64,000 nucleotides of DNA from positions 960,455-1,024,454 of the forward strand of contig NW_023501052.1 of the NCBI RefSeq assembly GCF_014066305.1. Reading direction: 5' to 3'. The DNA comes from Letharia columbiana. Lineage: Eukaryota > Ascomycota > Lecanoromycetes > Lecanorales > Parmeliaceae. The notes under the pieces were generated by a model. It was not told the DNA's origin, ran no database searches, and worked only from the letters and a program-made list of their open reading frames with translations. Each line of letters opens with the position of its first letter. Position 1 is the first letter of the stretch. Made by a program: the position numbers and the translations under genes. Shown one piece after another: positions 9,873-21,899 of this stretch.

Positions 9873-11138
9873 CTACAGCAAGCCCAGCTCTTTCAAAACC
9901 TCTTCCTCGAGCAGTTCATTATCCTCTTTACGGTACACTCTGACGTCGCTCGTTGCATCGGGCCGTCTGACCCATCCGGACCCCAGAAACGCGCCAGGTA
10001 CCAGTTGCTTCCTTTCGATCCATCGTTCTCGAAACAAGGCCCCGACGTTTCTTCTCTTCTGCCCCCTGGATCGCTGTATCCGATCCATCGCTTCCATCAA
10101 AAACGTCTGAGACTTATTGGATGATGGTTGAGCCAATTCTGCAGGAAGCAGTGGTGCCGTGCGTCGTTTGAAGAGAGAATACCAGCTGAAAGATGTGTTT
10201 GAACTGCCGAGGAGGGCGTCCTTCGTAACGTACTCGTAGGCGAAGGGGAAGAACCCGGCCATTTCCCAGTCGATGATGGCGGCCAGGTCGTACCGTTGGA
10301 TCGATGCGCCGCCGTCGCTCACCACATCCACCGGGCGGACGAGTAGATTGCGCGGTTCGAGGTCATTGTGGCAGAGCACGGCATCTCGCTGGAGCGATTC
10401 GAGATCCTTTCGCCCGATGTGGAGGACCGTTGGGATTTCTTCGTCCGTAGAGGCCATCACGATGCCATTGTTGTCGTCGCTTGGTTCACTCACGCTGGGG
10501 CTCAACGTCAATTTTTTGCTCACGCCGTTGTACGCGATGATGGCCGTGAGGAGATTGGGCATGTCGTTGAAGAATCCGATTTCTCGATTCCCGAGAGCTA
10601 CGTTGTTCGGGTTGCTGGACGAGACATCTCCTTCTTTCCCAGTCGTTTTGAAAAAGACCCCGCTCCCGCCGGCTTTCAGGATTGCCAGAACGGATTCATC
10701 CGCCAGATCAAGATTCTGAAGCTTCGTCACTGCATCCAGCACCGTGTCCATGATGTCGGATTGCTGATGGTCTGTCAAATCATCCCAGACCGTCTCCAGC
10801 GTCACAGCGTTGTCCACAAAGGCCGAAACGGAAAAATAGATTTCTCGTCCGTCCCCCGGTTTTGCGGTACCGGTTTGGAACACAGCCGGAACGACTTCTG
10901 GGATCGCCAATGTTGCCAGTTGTTGAAGAGCCGAGACGGTGCGTAGGGGAACTTTTGATGGAAGCTCAAGACGTACGACGACATTTCCAGGCAATGGTTC
11001 AGTGGGGCGAGTAGCGTCCAAATGTGCGATGAAGGTGCACACTTCATACGTTTGGGATAAGATGGTTATGCTTGTTGGCTTGGAATGGGAAAATATACAA
11101 TCCAAGAGTGCTTTGTCAGGCTCGAGGAGAACAGACAT
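9873..11138 (-). CDS. Aminoglycoside phosphotransferase (APH)/kinase-like fold protein
   Basis: The predicted protein of 421 residues has the APH-type catalytic signature. HNDLEPRNLLV at about residues 257-267 gives the catalytic Asp259 and metal-binding Asn264, and IIDWEMAG at about 288-295 gives the second metal-binding Asp290. The N-terminal lobe includes NVVVRLELP near residues 52-60, where an Arg occupies the region usually holding the ATP-contacting Lys. Fungal members of this family are numerous and mostly uncharacterised, so the substrate cannot be inferred and antibiotic resistance should not be assumed. The frame extends upstream to a TTG at 11,172-11,174, but the first ATG (11,136-11,138) has A at -3 (accATGtc), suits a eukaryote and is preferred. 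No signal peptide, membrane segment or intron is evident. The C-terminus is highly charged (LLEEEVLKEL). It is unaffected by RIP, as expected of single-copy sequence, although it lies within 1-2 kb of heavily mutated DNA on both sides. Confidence 0.85.
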   Translation of the reverse strand: MSVLLEPDKALLDCIFSHSKPTSITILSQTYEVCTFIAHLDATRPTEPLPGNVVVRLELPSKVPLRTVSALQQLATLAIPEVVPAVFQTGTAKPGDGREIYFSVSAFVDNAVTLETVWDDLTDHQQSDIMDTVLDAVTKLQNLDLADESVLAILKAGGSGVFFKTTGKEGDVSSSNPNNVALGNREIGFFNDMPNLLTAIIAYNGVSKKLTLSPSVSEPSDDNNGIVMASTDEEIPTVLHIGRKDLESLQRDAVLCHNDLEPRNLLVRPVDVVSDGGASIQRYDLAAIIDWEMAGFFPFAYEYVTKDALLGSSNTSFSWYSLFKRRTAPLLPAELAQPSSNKSQTFLMEAMDRIQRSRGQKRRNVGALFRERWIERKQLVPGAFLGSGWVRRPDATSDVRVYRKEDNELLEEEVLKELGLL

Positions 11139-11545
11139 GGTCTGAACAAAGACCAGCGGATGATCAAGATCCAAGTTTGAAAAAATTGAGCAGAATAGAG
11201 TAGAGTAGAGACAAGTGCAGTCAAGTGCTTGAACATAAGTATCATGAACTGTTGTATTAGATAGGTAGATGTTGACGATCTAGCATCAGCATGGGCCATA
11301 CAACAATGAGTGTGAAGAACAGAAAGTTAAGGACAAAGTTGCTGGAATATTAATGTTGGGGCATAAGCGCTAAGCCCTAAGGTATGCTGTTGAGATTTGG
11401 CCTTCAAAGTTGGTGCGGGGACTGGTGTGGGGGCTGGGATTCCCAGCCACCCAAATTTGTATGAAAAATAGTCCTATTCCAGAGAAGCAGTTGGAGAATC
11501 AATCGATTATTCTCGTCCTTAAGGCTCGCTATTTTTAACATATAC
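11139..11545 (-). promoter_or_regulatory. Upstream region of the phosphotransferase-like gene
   Basis: This is the only 5' flank available to the minus-strand gene before the AT-rich block starts. On the minus strand a pyrimidine run (ctctactctactctattctg, about 11,193-11,212) lies ~55-75 bp before the preferred ATG. CT-rich runs near transcription starts are common in filamentous fungi. No clear TATA or CCAAT element was recognised. The distal part contains a small stem-loop and then ends abruptly at AT-rich DNA, so the promoter is at most ~400 bp of normal sequence. Confidence 0.4.
11432..11448. other. Short stem-loop in the upstream region
   Basis: ggctggga, one base, then tcccagcc forms a perfect 8-bp stem with a single central nucleotide. 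It lies in a G-rich stretch (gtgcggggactggtgtgggg). It may mark the edge of an old insertion; no function can be assigned. Confidence 0.6.
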
Positions 11546-11559
11546 TCTACTTTACTACG

Positions 11560-14530
11560 TAAGATATCTAATTCTATATCTATAAACCTAGTTATAATTT
11601 AAATTTTCTCTATAAAATTTTTAAAATCTAACTTAATTTCTATTATTTAAATTATTTTATATTATTTAAATATTTTATATAGTATAATTATTAATATAAA
11701 TACTTAATAGTAAATAAAATATAAATTTAAAGATCTTCGAAATCGAATTTAAGATTTATCTTTATTAAAAAAAAATAAGATTATTATAATATAATATTTT
11801 CGTTTATATACGCTAGAATTTAGCGTTATATATTCGTTTATATATATTAAAATTTAGCGTTATATATTCGTTTATATACGCTAGAAGTTATATATTTATT
11901 TATATATATTAAAATTTAATATTATATATTCGTTTATATACGCTAGAATTTAGCGTTATATATTCGTTTATATATATTAGAATTTAGCGTTATATATTCG
12001 TTTATATATATTAGAATTTAACGTTATATATTTATTTATATACGCTAGAATTTAACGTTATATATTTATTTATATATATTAAAATTTAACGTTATATATT
12101 TATTTATATACGCTAAAATTTAACGTTATATATTCGTTTATATACGTTAAAATTTAACGTTATATATTTATTTATATACGTCGAAATTTAACGTTATATA
12201 TTTATTTATATATATTAAAATTTAACGTTATATATTCGTTTATATATATCGAAATTTAGCGTTATATATTCGTTTATATATATTAAAATTTAATATTATA
12301 TAAATCTTATATTATTAATATTAAAATCTATTCTTCTTTATATAAGTTATAATAAATTTTCTTTTATATTTACTAGTTATATATATTAAATCTTAATATT
12401 ATATTAATTTAATATATAATATTATTAAGCGTTATAGTCTTTTATATATAATCTTAATTTAATCTTATTAATCTTAAAATAAATCTAAATAGAAAACTCT
12501 ATTAAGACTTAATTTTTTAATATATTACTCGATATATAATATTTATACTTTATATATATATAATTATTAATAAAAATACGTAACTACGTAATATAGTCTT
12601 TTTTAAAAATTTTAATAAAAGTTAAATAAATAGTTAAATAGATTTTTATTAATTTAAAAGTTATAGTATAATAATTAAAAAGTAAACTTTTAATTTTATT
12701 TTATTAAAAAATTTAGTTAACTTAATTATAGTAGTAATATTAATATTTAAAAATATTATATATTTTAATAAACGCGTAATATTATATAGAAATTTTCTTA
12801 TAATATATAATTTTTAAGATAATTACTATAATATTTATCGAATTAATAATATAATATATTAAGAAAAATATCGTAATCTCGCTAATTAGTTTATTATTTT
12901 AATTAAATATTATAATTTTCTTTTATTTTTTAAATAATTAGATTTATAAGAGTTATTATAATAATATATATAAATAAATAAATAAATAAAGTATTACTAT
13001 AGCGATATATATAAATAAATAAATAATCGAACTTATAAAGAGTAAAGCGGAGAGCGAAATAGAGATAATTTATTTTTTTAAGTCTATAGCTTCTTTATTT
13101 TAATATATACTATATAATAGAATAAATAAGAGATATTAATTTTTATACTTAAATATCTTTTAATATAAAAAAAATATTCAAACTTCTTATAAGTAAAATA
13201 GTAAATTATTATATATAATTTTTTATTATTAATTATTTTTTCGATATAGTAGTAATATTTATTATCTTCTATTTTATCTATTATTTATTAATAATATATA
13301 TTTCTTATATTAATTAATTATCTTATCGCTAATAAATAAATAATTTATTTCTACTTTTAAAAGAATAAATAAAGTTAAAAAGAGAGTATTTAGAGAGTTT
13401 AATATAGAGAGTTATAATTGAATTTTAATACTTAATAATTAAGATAAAAAAAGCTTCGCTTTTAAAAGTGTAGAATAAGAGTAAAAGAGAGAAATTAATA
13501 AAGAAAGAAGAAGAGAAATTATCGAAGAAAGAGAAGATTAATTTATTATTATTAATAGAATTTTAGTAAAAAGATTTTAAATATATATCGAAACTTCTAT
13601 TATTCGCTAGACGATTTTCTTCTTTATTTTAATAATTTAAATATATATAAAAGAGTTAATTTTATTAATCTAAATTCGTTAATATAAAAAGTATATTTTT
13701 ATATATCTTATAGCTCTTTATAATAAGAAGCGTCTTATAGCGCTATCGATATTAAATAATAAATAATATAATAGAAATTAAGCGAATATTAATATTAATT
13801 TTATAAGTAAAGATAAATAATAAATATATTATAATAAATATATTATAATAGATATATTATAATAAGTCTATAGCTTTTTATATTATCTTATTATAAATAA
13901 TAATAAATATATAATTTTATAAGAATTTAATCTTAGATAATAATTATATAATTAAAGATTTTCTAATAATATATATAATATTAAATTATAATTTATCGAG
14001 CTAATAGAATATATAATTATCTTCTTATTAAGATTTATAATAATTCGATTATTATTTAATTATAATAATTATTATAATAGAGTTAACTTTTAAGATATAT
14101 TAATAATTTAAATTATTATTTTTAATACTTAAGTATTATCTTATAATTTAAAAATAATTATAAAATATATATTATAAGTAATAATAAGAGTATAAGATAT
14201 ATAATAAATTTATTATAATAAGTCTATTAAGAAGAAAAGAATAAATATTAAAACGCGATAATAAAAATAATAATTATTAATCTTATTCGAGCGAGCTAGT
14301 TAGAGCGCGAGGCTTTTTATACTAAAGCTATATATAATATAATTATAATTATTATTCTTCTTTAAGTTTTCTTCTATTATAATTTTATAATCTTCTATTT
14401 CTTTTAACTATAATAATTTCTTCTTTTTAAATTATAGTAAAATTAAATTTTAATTTATCGAGATTTATTTTTTAATCTTAATTATTAGAAAAGCTAGCGT
14501 CTCTATATCTATAAATTTAATTATAAAATA
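11560..14530 (+). repeat. Module A, copy 1 (large dispersed duplication)
   Basis: This matches 31,295-~35,165 in the same orientation, from the words agttataatttaaattttctc and gatcttcgaaatcgaa at the start to cgagcgagctagttag and ttagaaaagctagcg at the end. The second copy is longer because it carries internal duplications. It begins with the 34-bp array (listed separately). Both copies are RIP-mutated. It may be one end of a large transposon, but no terminal repeats or transposase were recognised. The match ends around 14,530, where the flanks diverge. Confidence 0.8.
11795..12305. repeat. 34-bp hairpin-forming tandem array, about 15 units
   Basis: The word cgtttatata starts at 11,801, 11,835 and 11,869, a 34-bp period that continues to ~12,300. 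A typical unit reads cgtttatatacgctagaa then tttagcgttatatatt. Within it, cgcta-gaatt-tagcg with TA-rich flanks is a near-palindrome, so each unit can form a hairpin. Units differ mostly at CpG/TpA positions in a way consistent with C-to-T changes. There are no unique spacers, so this is a satellite and not a CRISPR array. Confidence 0.9.
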
Positions 14531-17500
14531 TTATTAAGTATTTATAAGAGCGTAGTTTACTAGTAGTTAGCTAGCGAATATAGACTATAAAAGATATAGT
14601 ATTATTATAAGATTTAATAGTATATTTAATAGTAGAATTAATCTCTAAGAAATATTAAAACTTCGAGATATATAAAGTAAATCTATATTCGTTAAGTCTC
14701 TAAGTATATAAGATATATTATTAAAATTAAACTCTAAAAGAAATCTTAATATAATATATATAATATCGACGCTTTAGCGTAAGTAGCGCTAAGGCTTATA
14801 ATAATATTAAATCTAATAATTATCTTCTCTTCTAAATCTTAATCTTTAGACGTCTAAATAGAAATAAAATACTTATTAAAAAATCTTTAAACTCTAATAG
14901 AAAAATAAGAGAAAAGAGTCGATTTATTACGATATTATTTTAATAAAATAATAGAATTAACTATTACGCGTCGTAAACGCGTTATTAATATATTATATAA
15001 TAATATTAATACTATTTTTAAAAATAATATTATTTCTATAATATTAATTAATAGTAATTTATAATAAATCGATATATTTAATATTAGCGTTTTTATAGCG
15101 CTAGTTAATAGCCTCTATAGCGAATAATATTAAATTTAAGAATTTATAATAAAATCTTAAAAAATCTAATAGATAAATAAAGAAAGAAGAGTTTTTCTAT
15201 AAATAATATTATTTCTATAGCGTATTACGTTTATAGCGAAATAACGTAATAATAATCTTTATTATAAAAATTCGAAGGAAATAATTAATAAAGTAACGCG
15301 TTCGCGATAATACTTTTAATTATTAATTAATAATAATAGTAGAAATAATAATAATAGTTAGACGACGCGACTTTATAGATAATAGCGAAATATAATTATA
15401 TCGCTACTATTTATATTATTAAATACTATCTATTAATAATAGCGCTATAATAAAAAATATAAAAATCCTCTTCGAATTATTTATTTTTATTCTTTATAAC
15501 TTCTAATATTTCTCTTATAAGTATTTACTTTAATGCTATAATATTAATATTAATATTAATATAAATATAATATATCTTATTATACTAGTAATCTACTTCT
15601 CTTTATTATAAGTATCTTATTATTATTAATCGCGTTAATATATAAATTAATAATTTTATAATATTCTTTTTTAATAATAATAATAACTTTAATAGTAAAT
15701 ATATAGTCGTCTTATAGACGCGACTATTAATTCTTAACTATTTCTATTACTATTACTTTATATATATATCTATTAATAAATTCTAATATCTAATTTATTA
15801 TATAAAACTTACTTTTATTAAGACGACGATTTATATATTTAAAATAAATCTTCTCTCTATAATAACTATAAGACTAAAAGACGCGATATTAATCGCTATA
15901 TTAAAATTTCTTTATATCTTTAAATATAGATAAGAAAATTAATATAACGCTATCGTCGTATTAAATAGTTTTAGAAGTTATCTTATCGATAAACTAAGCT
16001 TAATAAGAAGATTACTTAATAATATAAGTTATAAAAATATACGATAGCGATAACTTTAATCGCTTCTATTATAATTATAGATTTTTAAAACTAGTTTATA
16101 ACGATAAATAAGCGTATAGTAAAGTTAAAGAAAATAAATAAGTTATTAAAGAAAGAGCTTAAGAGCCTTTATCGATATATAATAAATATTAATAAATATT
16201 AACTCGATAACTATACTTTAACTATCTTTTTATTAAAGAATTAAGTTAATAAATTTAATTTAAAATCTAACGCTAAGATAATAAAGAATATTTAAATAAT
16301 AATCTTTTTTTAATAATAACGCTAGCGTAAGATTCTTAGATAGTTCTTTAATAATTACTCTAGATAAAAATATATTTATATTAATAGTATATATTTTAAT
16401 ATAATAAATTCTCTCTATAGTAGAGCTTAATAGATAATTAAATAATATAATTATTTTATTAACTTATATTTTAATAATAGTAAATATAAAGAAGTATATA
16501 TATAATATAAGTATTATCTAGAAATATATCTAATCTAATTAATAATTATATCTTATTTTATTATCTTTACTTACTTATTATTAATTTATATAATTAATTA
16601 AACTCTTTAATAATAAGAGATTTATTATTTATTACTTAATACTTTCGCTTATTATTTATCTATTTATAGACTTAAATTAGCTCGCTAATATTAATAAATT
16701 TATTATTTAATAATTATTAATTATACTTTTTACTTTAATTAATTTATTTAACTTTATATTAAATATCTTTCTTATACGTAATCTTATTAATAATTTCTTT
16801 AATTTTCTAAAGTTTATTATTATCGATAAGCTTAAGAGCTTATATAAAAATATTCCCTATATTATTATAATCGCGATTATAATAAAACTTAAATAACGAT
16901 ATATAAAAGATATTATAAATTTTATACGTCGAGAGTAAAAGTAAATAGTATATCTACGCTTTTATCTTATCTATAATTCGAAATAATCTTATAAATTTAT
17001 AAGATAACTTCTTACTTAGATATTTTTACTTTAAATTCTTAATCGTTAATATTATTAAATTATCTATTTTATAGCTTTAAAGCTAATATATTTTATTATA
17101 ATACTTAAACTAAGTTATAATAACGCTATAAAAATACTCTATTATCTTATTTTTTAATACTTATAACTTCTTTACTCTATTATTTATAACGAATATCTCT
17201 CTCTTAATAAAGTCGTTCTTAATCTCTTAATAAATTTTAAAATAATATTTATATATTAGAAAGAACGATATTATTTTAATAAAGAAATATTAACTATTTA
17301 TATAAGCGAACTCTATTATTAATAATTATTTTACTTAAATATTTTACTTATTATTAGCGAATATATATAAGAAGTATTTTAATATCTAATTTTAACGCTT
17401 AGTTTACTCGTTAATTTATAAATAAAAGACGATACTTAGACGTCGCTTAATTTTAAAATAAAAGTAAATAGTAAACTAGAAGTTACTAATAAATATAGAA

Positions 17501-19935
17501 TCTCTATTATTAATAATATTATTTAATATATTATAGCGATATACTATTTTAAAATAAAATACTTTTATTAGCTAAGCGATATCGATCGTAATAAATATAG
17601 AAATATATCTTATTATTTTTATAAATTAATTTATTATAATTGAAATAGTATTATAAATAATACTCTTATATTTACTCGCTAATAAGTCGATAATAAAGTT
17701 TATAGAAATTTTCTTTTATAACTTAATAGCGATAAAAAGCGAATTTAACTCGTTATAGAGACGATATCGCGAAGTCTTAATTTATTAATAAATATTATAT
17801 ATCTTAATATAGTCGATAACTTACTTTAAGCTTTTATTTTAATAATATTTATAAGTAAGTAGCTTATATATCTTTATAATATTAAAGTATTTAAATAACG
17901 AATTATTATAATATTTACTAATAAGCTCTTTTTTTAAAATCTTATTTCTAGAGATATAAAGGCGATTATTATATCTTAATAATTTCTTAAAGTCTAAGAT
18001 TTATATTTAATTATATATATAACGCTTAATCGCTAACTTATTAATATTAATTCGAAAAGAGCTTATTTAATTATTATAAGTTTATAAGTCTCGAATTAAT
18101 ATTTTTATTAGTCTTTAAAATACGTTATAAATAATCTCTTATATAATCTTAAGCTCTCTTTTAGAAATAATTATCTAAACGTCGATAATATAAAATATAA
18201 ATATTATTATTATTATAATCTTCTTATTTCTTTATAACTACTCGCTATTAATTTAAAATATAAGTTTATTTTATAATATTAATAATAGCTTAATATTTAA
18301 TAACGATATTCTCTTATAATTAAAACGTTATAATAGCGAGTTAATAGAATTTAATTTATTTATTTAATAAAAAATCTTAAAGTTATAAGTAGTTAACTTT
18401 AATATTTAACGAGTTTATTTAAAATTTAATTTCTTCTACTTTATAAAGTCTTTAAAAATATTATAATTCGTTAGAATTTTAATATAAAACGTATTATCTT
18501 TTAGATAATAATATTATTACTTTATAAATACTATAATAGCGAGTAGCTCTTAATTATAAATCTTATAGTTTTACTTTATAGAATTTTTTTTTAAATTAAA
18601 ATACTATTAATTATTAATAGCTATCTTTATTTAATTATAAAAATATAATTTTTATATCGAAGTTAAAAGCGTTAATCTTAAGATATAATTTTAAATTTAA
18701 ATTATAATAGCGTAGAAATAGCGCGATTATAAAAGTACTTTAAAGCTATTAAAACGCTAGCTTAACGTTATTTATCTACTCTAGCGATTTAAATTTCTTA
18801 TTATTCTTATTTTCTTTAAGTAAATAAATAAGTAACGCTATTATATTAAAATAGCTATAGATAAATCGCTAATAGAAATTAATAAAGTTTAAAAAGACTT
18901 ATATATTTTAATAACTTTTTAATTTTAATTACTTTTTAATAATAATAATATATTTCTAATTTATTATAATATCTTCGATAAATATAATAAACTCTAGAAA
19001 CTTAATTTATTCGATATAGAATTAATATTTTTTTAAATTAATATATAATTAAAACTAGCGTAAACGCTTAAATACTTATTTAATATATTATTAATACTTT
19101 ATTAAATTAATACTATAAATTAAAATATTATTTAAATATATTATATATATTATATCTATTAAATTCGTAAAAGCTTTATTAATATATATTTAAAAAGTTA
19201 TTAATATATTAACGAGTTTAAAAGATATAATTAAATATTCGAAGTAGTCGTAATAACTACGAAACGTTATTTTTTATTTTTTATTTTCTTTAATTTAAAT
19301 TTAATAATAAATTTTTTTAAAGTTTAGCTTTATAAAGATTTTAAACTTATATAAGTAATTTAGAGTCTTAATAATTAGAGATAACGAATATTAATTTTTA
19401 ATAATTATTATATTTAAACTTCGATAATTAATATAAAAATAAAACTCTTTTTTTTTTTTAGAAATAAAAAGAATTAATACTTCGATTAAGAAAGTTAAAT
19501 AATAAATTTAATCTTTCTAAAGAGAGTTCTTTAGATAATATTATAGCTTTATTAACTTTATTTAAAATAAATTATATAAAAAACTATATAGTAACTTCTT
19601 ATTACTTTTAATCTTAATAGTATAATCTCTTTACTTAAATATAAATAAGATCTCTACTTTTTATAAAAAAAAATATTATTAAACTCTAATAACTTCTAAG
19701 AGAGCTTTAGATTATATTTATTTTTCGATTCGCTTTATATTATTATAATATATATAATTATAAATATATTTAGCTTTTATTTAATAATTTAAATAAATTT
19801 AATTAATTTTTTAATTTATAATTTATTAGCGTTAACTTTAAATCGCTATTACTTTATTATTAAATTTAATAATATTTATAATTAATTTAGTCTAGATATA
19901 TTTAATATAATATTAAAATCTTTTTAATTAATTAG
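14531..19935. other. Segment X between module A and module B, first copy only
   Basis: About 5.4 kb of heavily mutated sequence lies between A and B in the first copy and is not seen next to the second pair. CpG-containing words are relatively frequent (for example gcgaaataacgtaataata near 15,230), which suggests formerly GC-normal, possibly coding DNA. I could not read a convincing frame on either strand. It may be the missing middle of a larger element made of A, X and B. Confidence 0.5.
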
Positions 19936-21189
19936 ATAAGCGAAGGAGTTAGAGTTATAGCGACGAATACGTAAAACTTAAAAAAAAAAAAAAAAAAAAT
20001 CTTTTAAATTTTCATTTTATTATTTTACGTCTTTTTATAATAATATTAAGATCTAAGATTATAAAAGCGAATACGCTAAATTTAATAGCGTTCTCGATTT
20101 TTAATTATCTAATTTACTTTCTTCTTTATATATTACTTTATTTAAAATCTTTTAATAATTTATAATCGCGATATTAAAATCTATAGATTATATCTACTTT
20201 AATATATTTTATTTAATAACAACTTTTATATATTATAACGCGTGATATTAAATATTTTAATATCGTATATTATTATAAATAATATATTTAATTAAATTTA
20301 GCTTTACTCTACTTAAAAATTAATATTATTTATTATTATAAATAATATATTTAATTAAATTTAGCTTTACGCTATTATTATTATATATAATTTATTTAAT
20401 TAAATATCGCTAATAAGTTATTATTATCTATAAATAATATTTATCTAAATAAAAAATAAATTCTCTTTTACTTTATCTCTAACTATTTTAATATAAAATT
20501 TTATTTTTAATTTATATTTATTACGCGCTTACTATATATTTAATTTAATTTTATCTCTTATAAGAATATAATCTTTCTTTTTTTACTCTCTTTTCTTTAT
20601 TATAATAACTTATTCTAAAAAGATTTTAAAAGAAAAATATATCTTCGCTCGCGAAGTTATAATTAGATTTCGAGTTAGATATTAAATTAAATATAAAATT
20701 TAATTTCTATAAGTAGATATAACTATTTTATTATAATTTTTAAATCTTATAAATTTTTTACTCTTTAAAATTATAGTTAAATAATAAAAAATAATTTAAA
20801 TAAAAAATAATTAGCTTATTAATATTATAGAGAATTTTAATTTATTAAGAGAGTTAAGAGAGAATAATAATATTATCTTAATTAAAATAAGATTATAATA
20901 ACAATAATTTCTTCTCTTAACTATATTTAATCTTTTAATTAAATCTTAAAGTAAAAATAATATAATTACTTAATCTTTAACTAGATTACTATTTAAAGAA
21001 GCTCTTTTAAATTTTAATAAACCGCGTAAACTAAGTAGATAAATTTATACTATTTTATTTATTTAGAATCTTATTAAAATTATAAATATCTTAATTATAA
21101 ATATATATCTATAATTAAAACTAAGCGATAAAGTTCTCTATATTTATTATTATAATTAAATATTTATATATTTATAAAAAGATTTTTAA

Positions 21190-21400
21190 GTTCGCTCTCT
21201 TCTTTATAACTCTTTCTTTCTTCTTAATCTAAGAGTTTTTTATCTTTACTCTCTTCTCTATAACTCTTTCTTTCTTCTCGATTTAAGAGTTTTTTATCTA
21301 TACTTTTTTCGATATAACTCTCTCTTTCTTTTTAATTTAAGAATTCTCTATATATACTCTTTTTAATATAATTCTTTCTTTTTTATAATTTAAGAGACTT
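21190..21400. repeat. 54-bp tandem repeat in module B, copy 1
   Basis: The word aagag/aagaa after 'aattt/aatct' recurs at 21,231, 21,285, 21,339 and 21,392, spacings of 54, 54 and 53 bp. Units contain ataactctttctttctt and aagagttttttatct. Fifty-four is a multiple of 3, and on the minus strand the units read as charged peptides (Lys/Glu/Ser rich) with occasional stops, so they could derive from a coding repeat. Confidence 0.8.
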
Positions 21401-21899
21401 TTAATATTAAGCGAAGTTAAGTTTAATCTAATTAATTTTAATACTTTTAATCTTTTAATAATTAATCTCTTTTTAAAATATTTAAATAAGTATAATTATA
21501 AATCGAAAAATATATATAATTCTAGTTTTAGATTAAAGCGATATAGTTATCTTTTAACTTTTATAAATAAATCTAAAAAATTAAAAACTATATTTAAAGA
21601 TATTATTCTTTTTATTAATTTATATAATAATATTATAGAGATTTTTAGAGTTAGTTAAAAAACTTACTATATCTATAATATATTATTATTAAATCTCTTC
21701 TCGAAATCTAATTAATATTAAATAGTAGATAATCTTAATACTATTTTTAAAGATATTCTTTTTCTCTATAAAATAATTAATTATTAAAATTAATATCTTT
21801 TTATAGAGTTCTTCTTTAATAACGCTTTATATTTCTTATATTAAAATAAGATTATAAAGCGAAATAAAATAATAAATAATTTTAAGATTATTAATTAAA

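Noticed and set aside
9847..10110. Plus-strand serine-rich 87-residue frame
   Set aside because: It is antisense to the end of the phosphotransferase-like gene, with no independent support.
10273..11145. Other frames on both strands within the phosphotransferase-like gene
   Set aside because: They are shadows of the real minus-strand frame, which alone carries the catalytic motifs.
11066..11299. 77-residue minus-strand frame upstream of the kinase-like gene
   Set aside because: It overlaps the gene start in another frame, has no recognisable domain and is more likely 5' flank than a second gene.
11795..12305. 34-bp regularly spaced repeats resembling a CRISPR array
   Set aside because: Units are head-to-tail without unique spacers, there are no cas genes, and the setting is a eukaryotic RIP-mutated genome.
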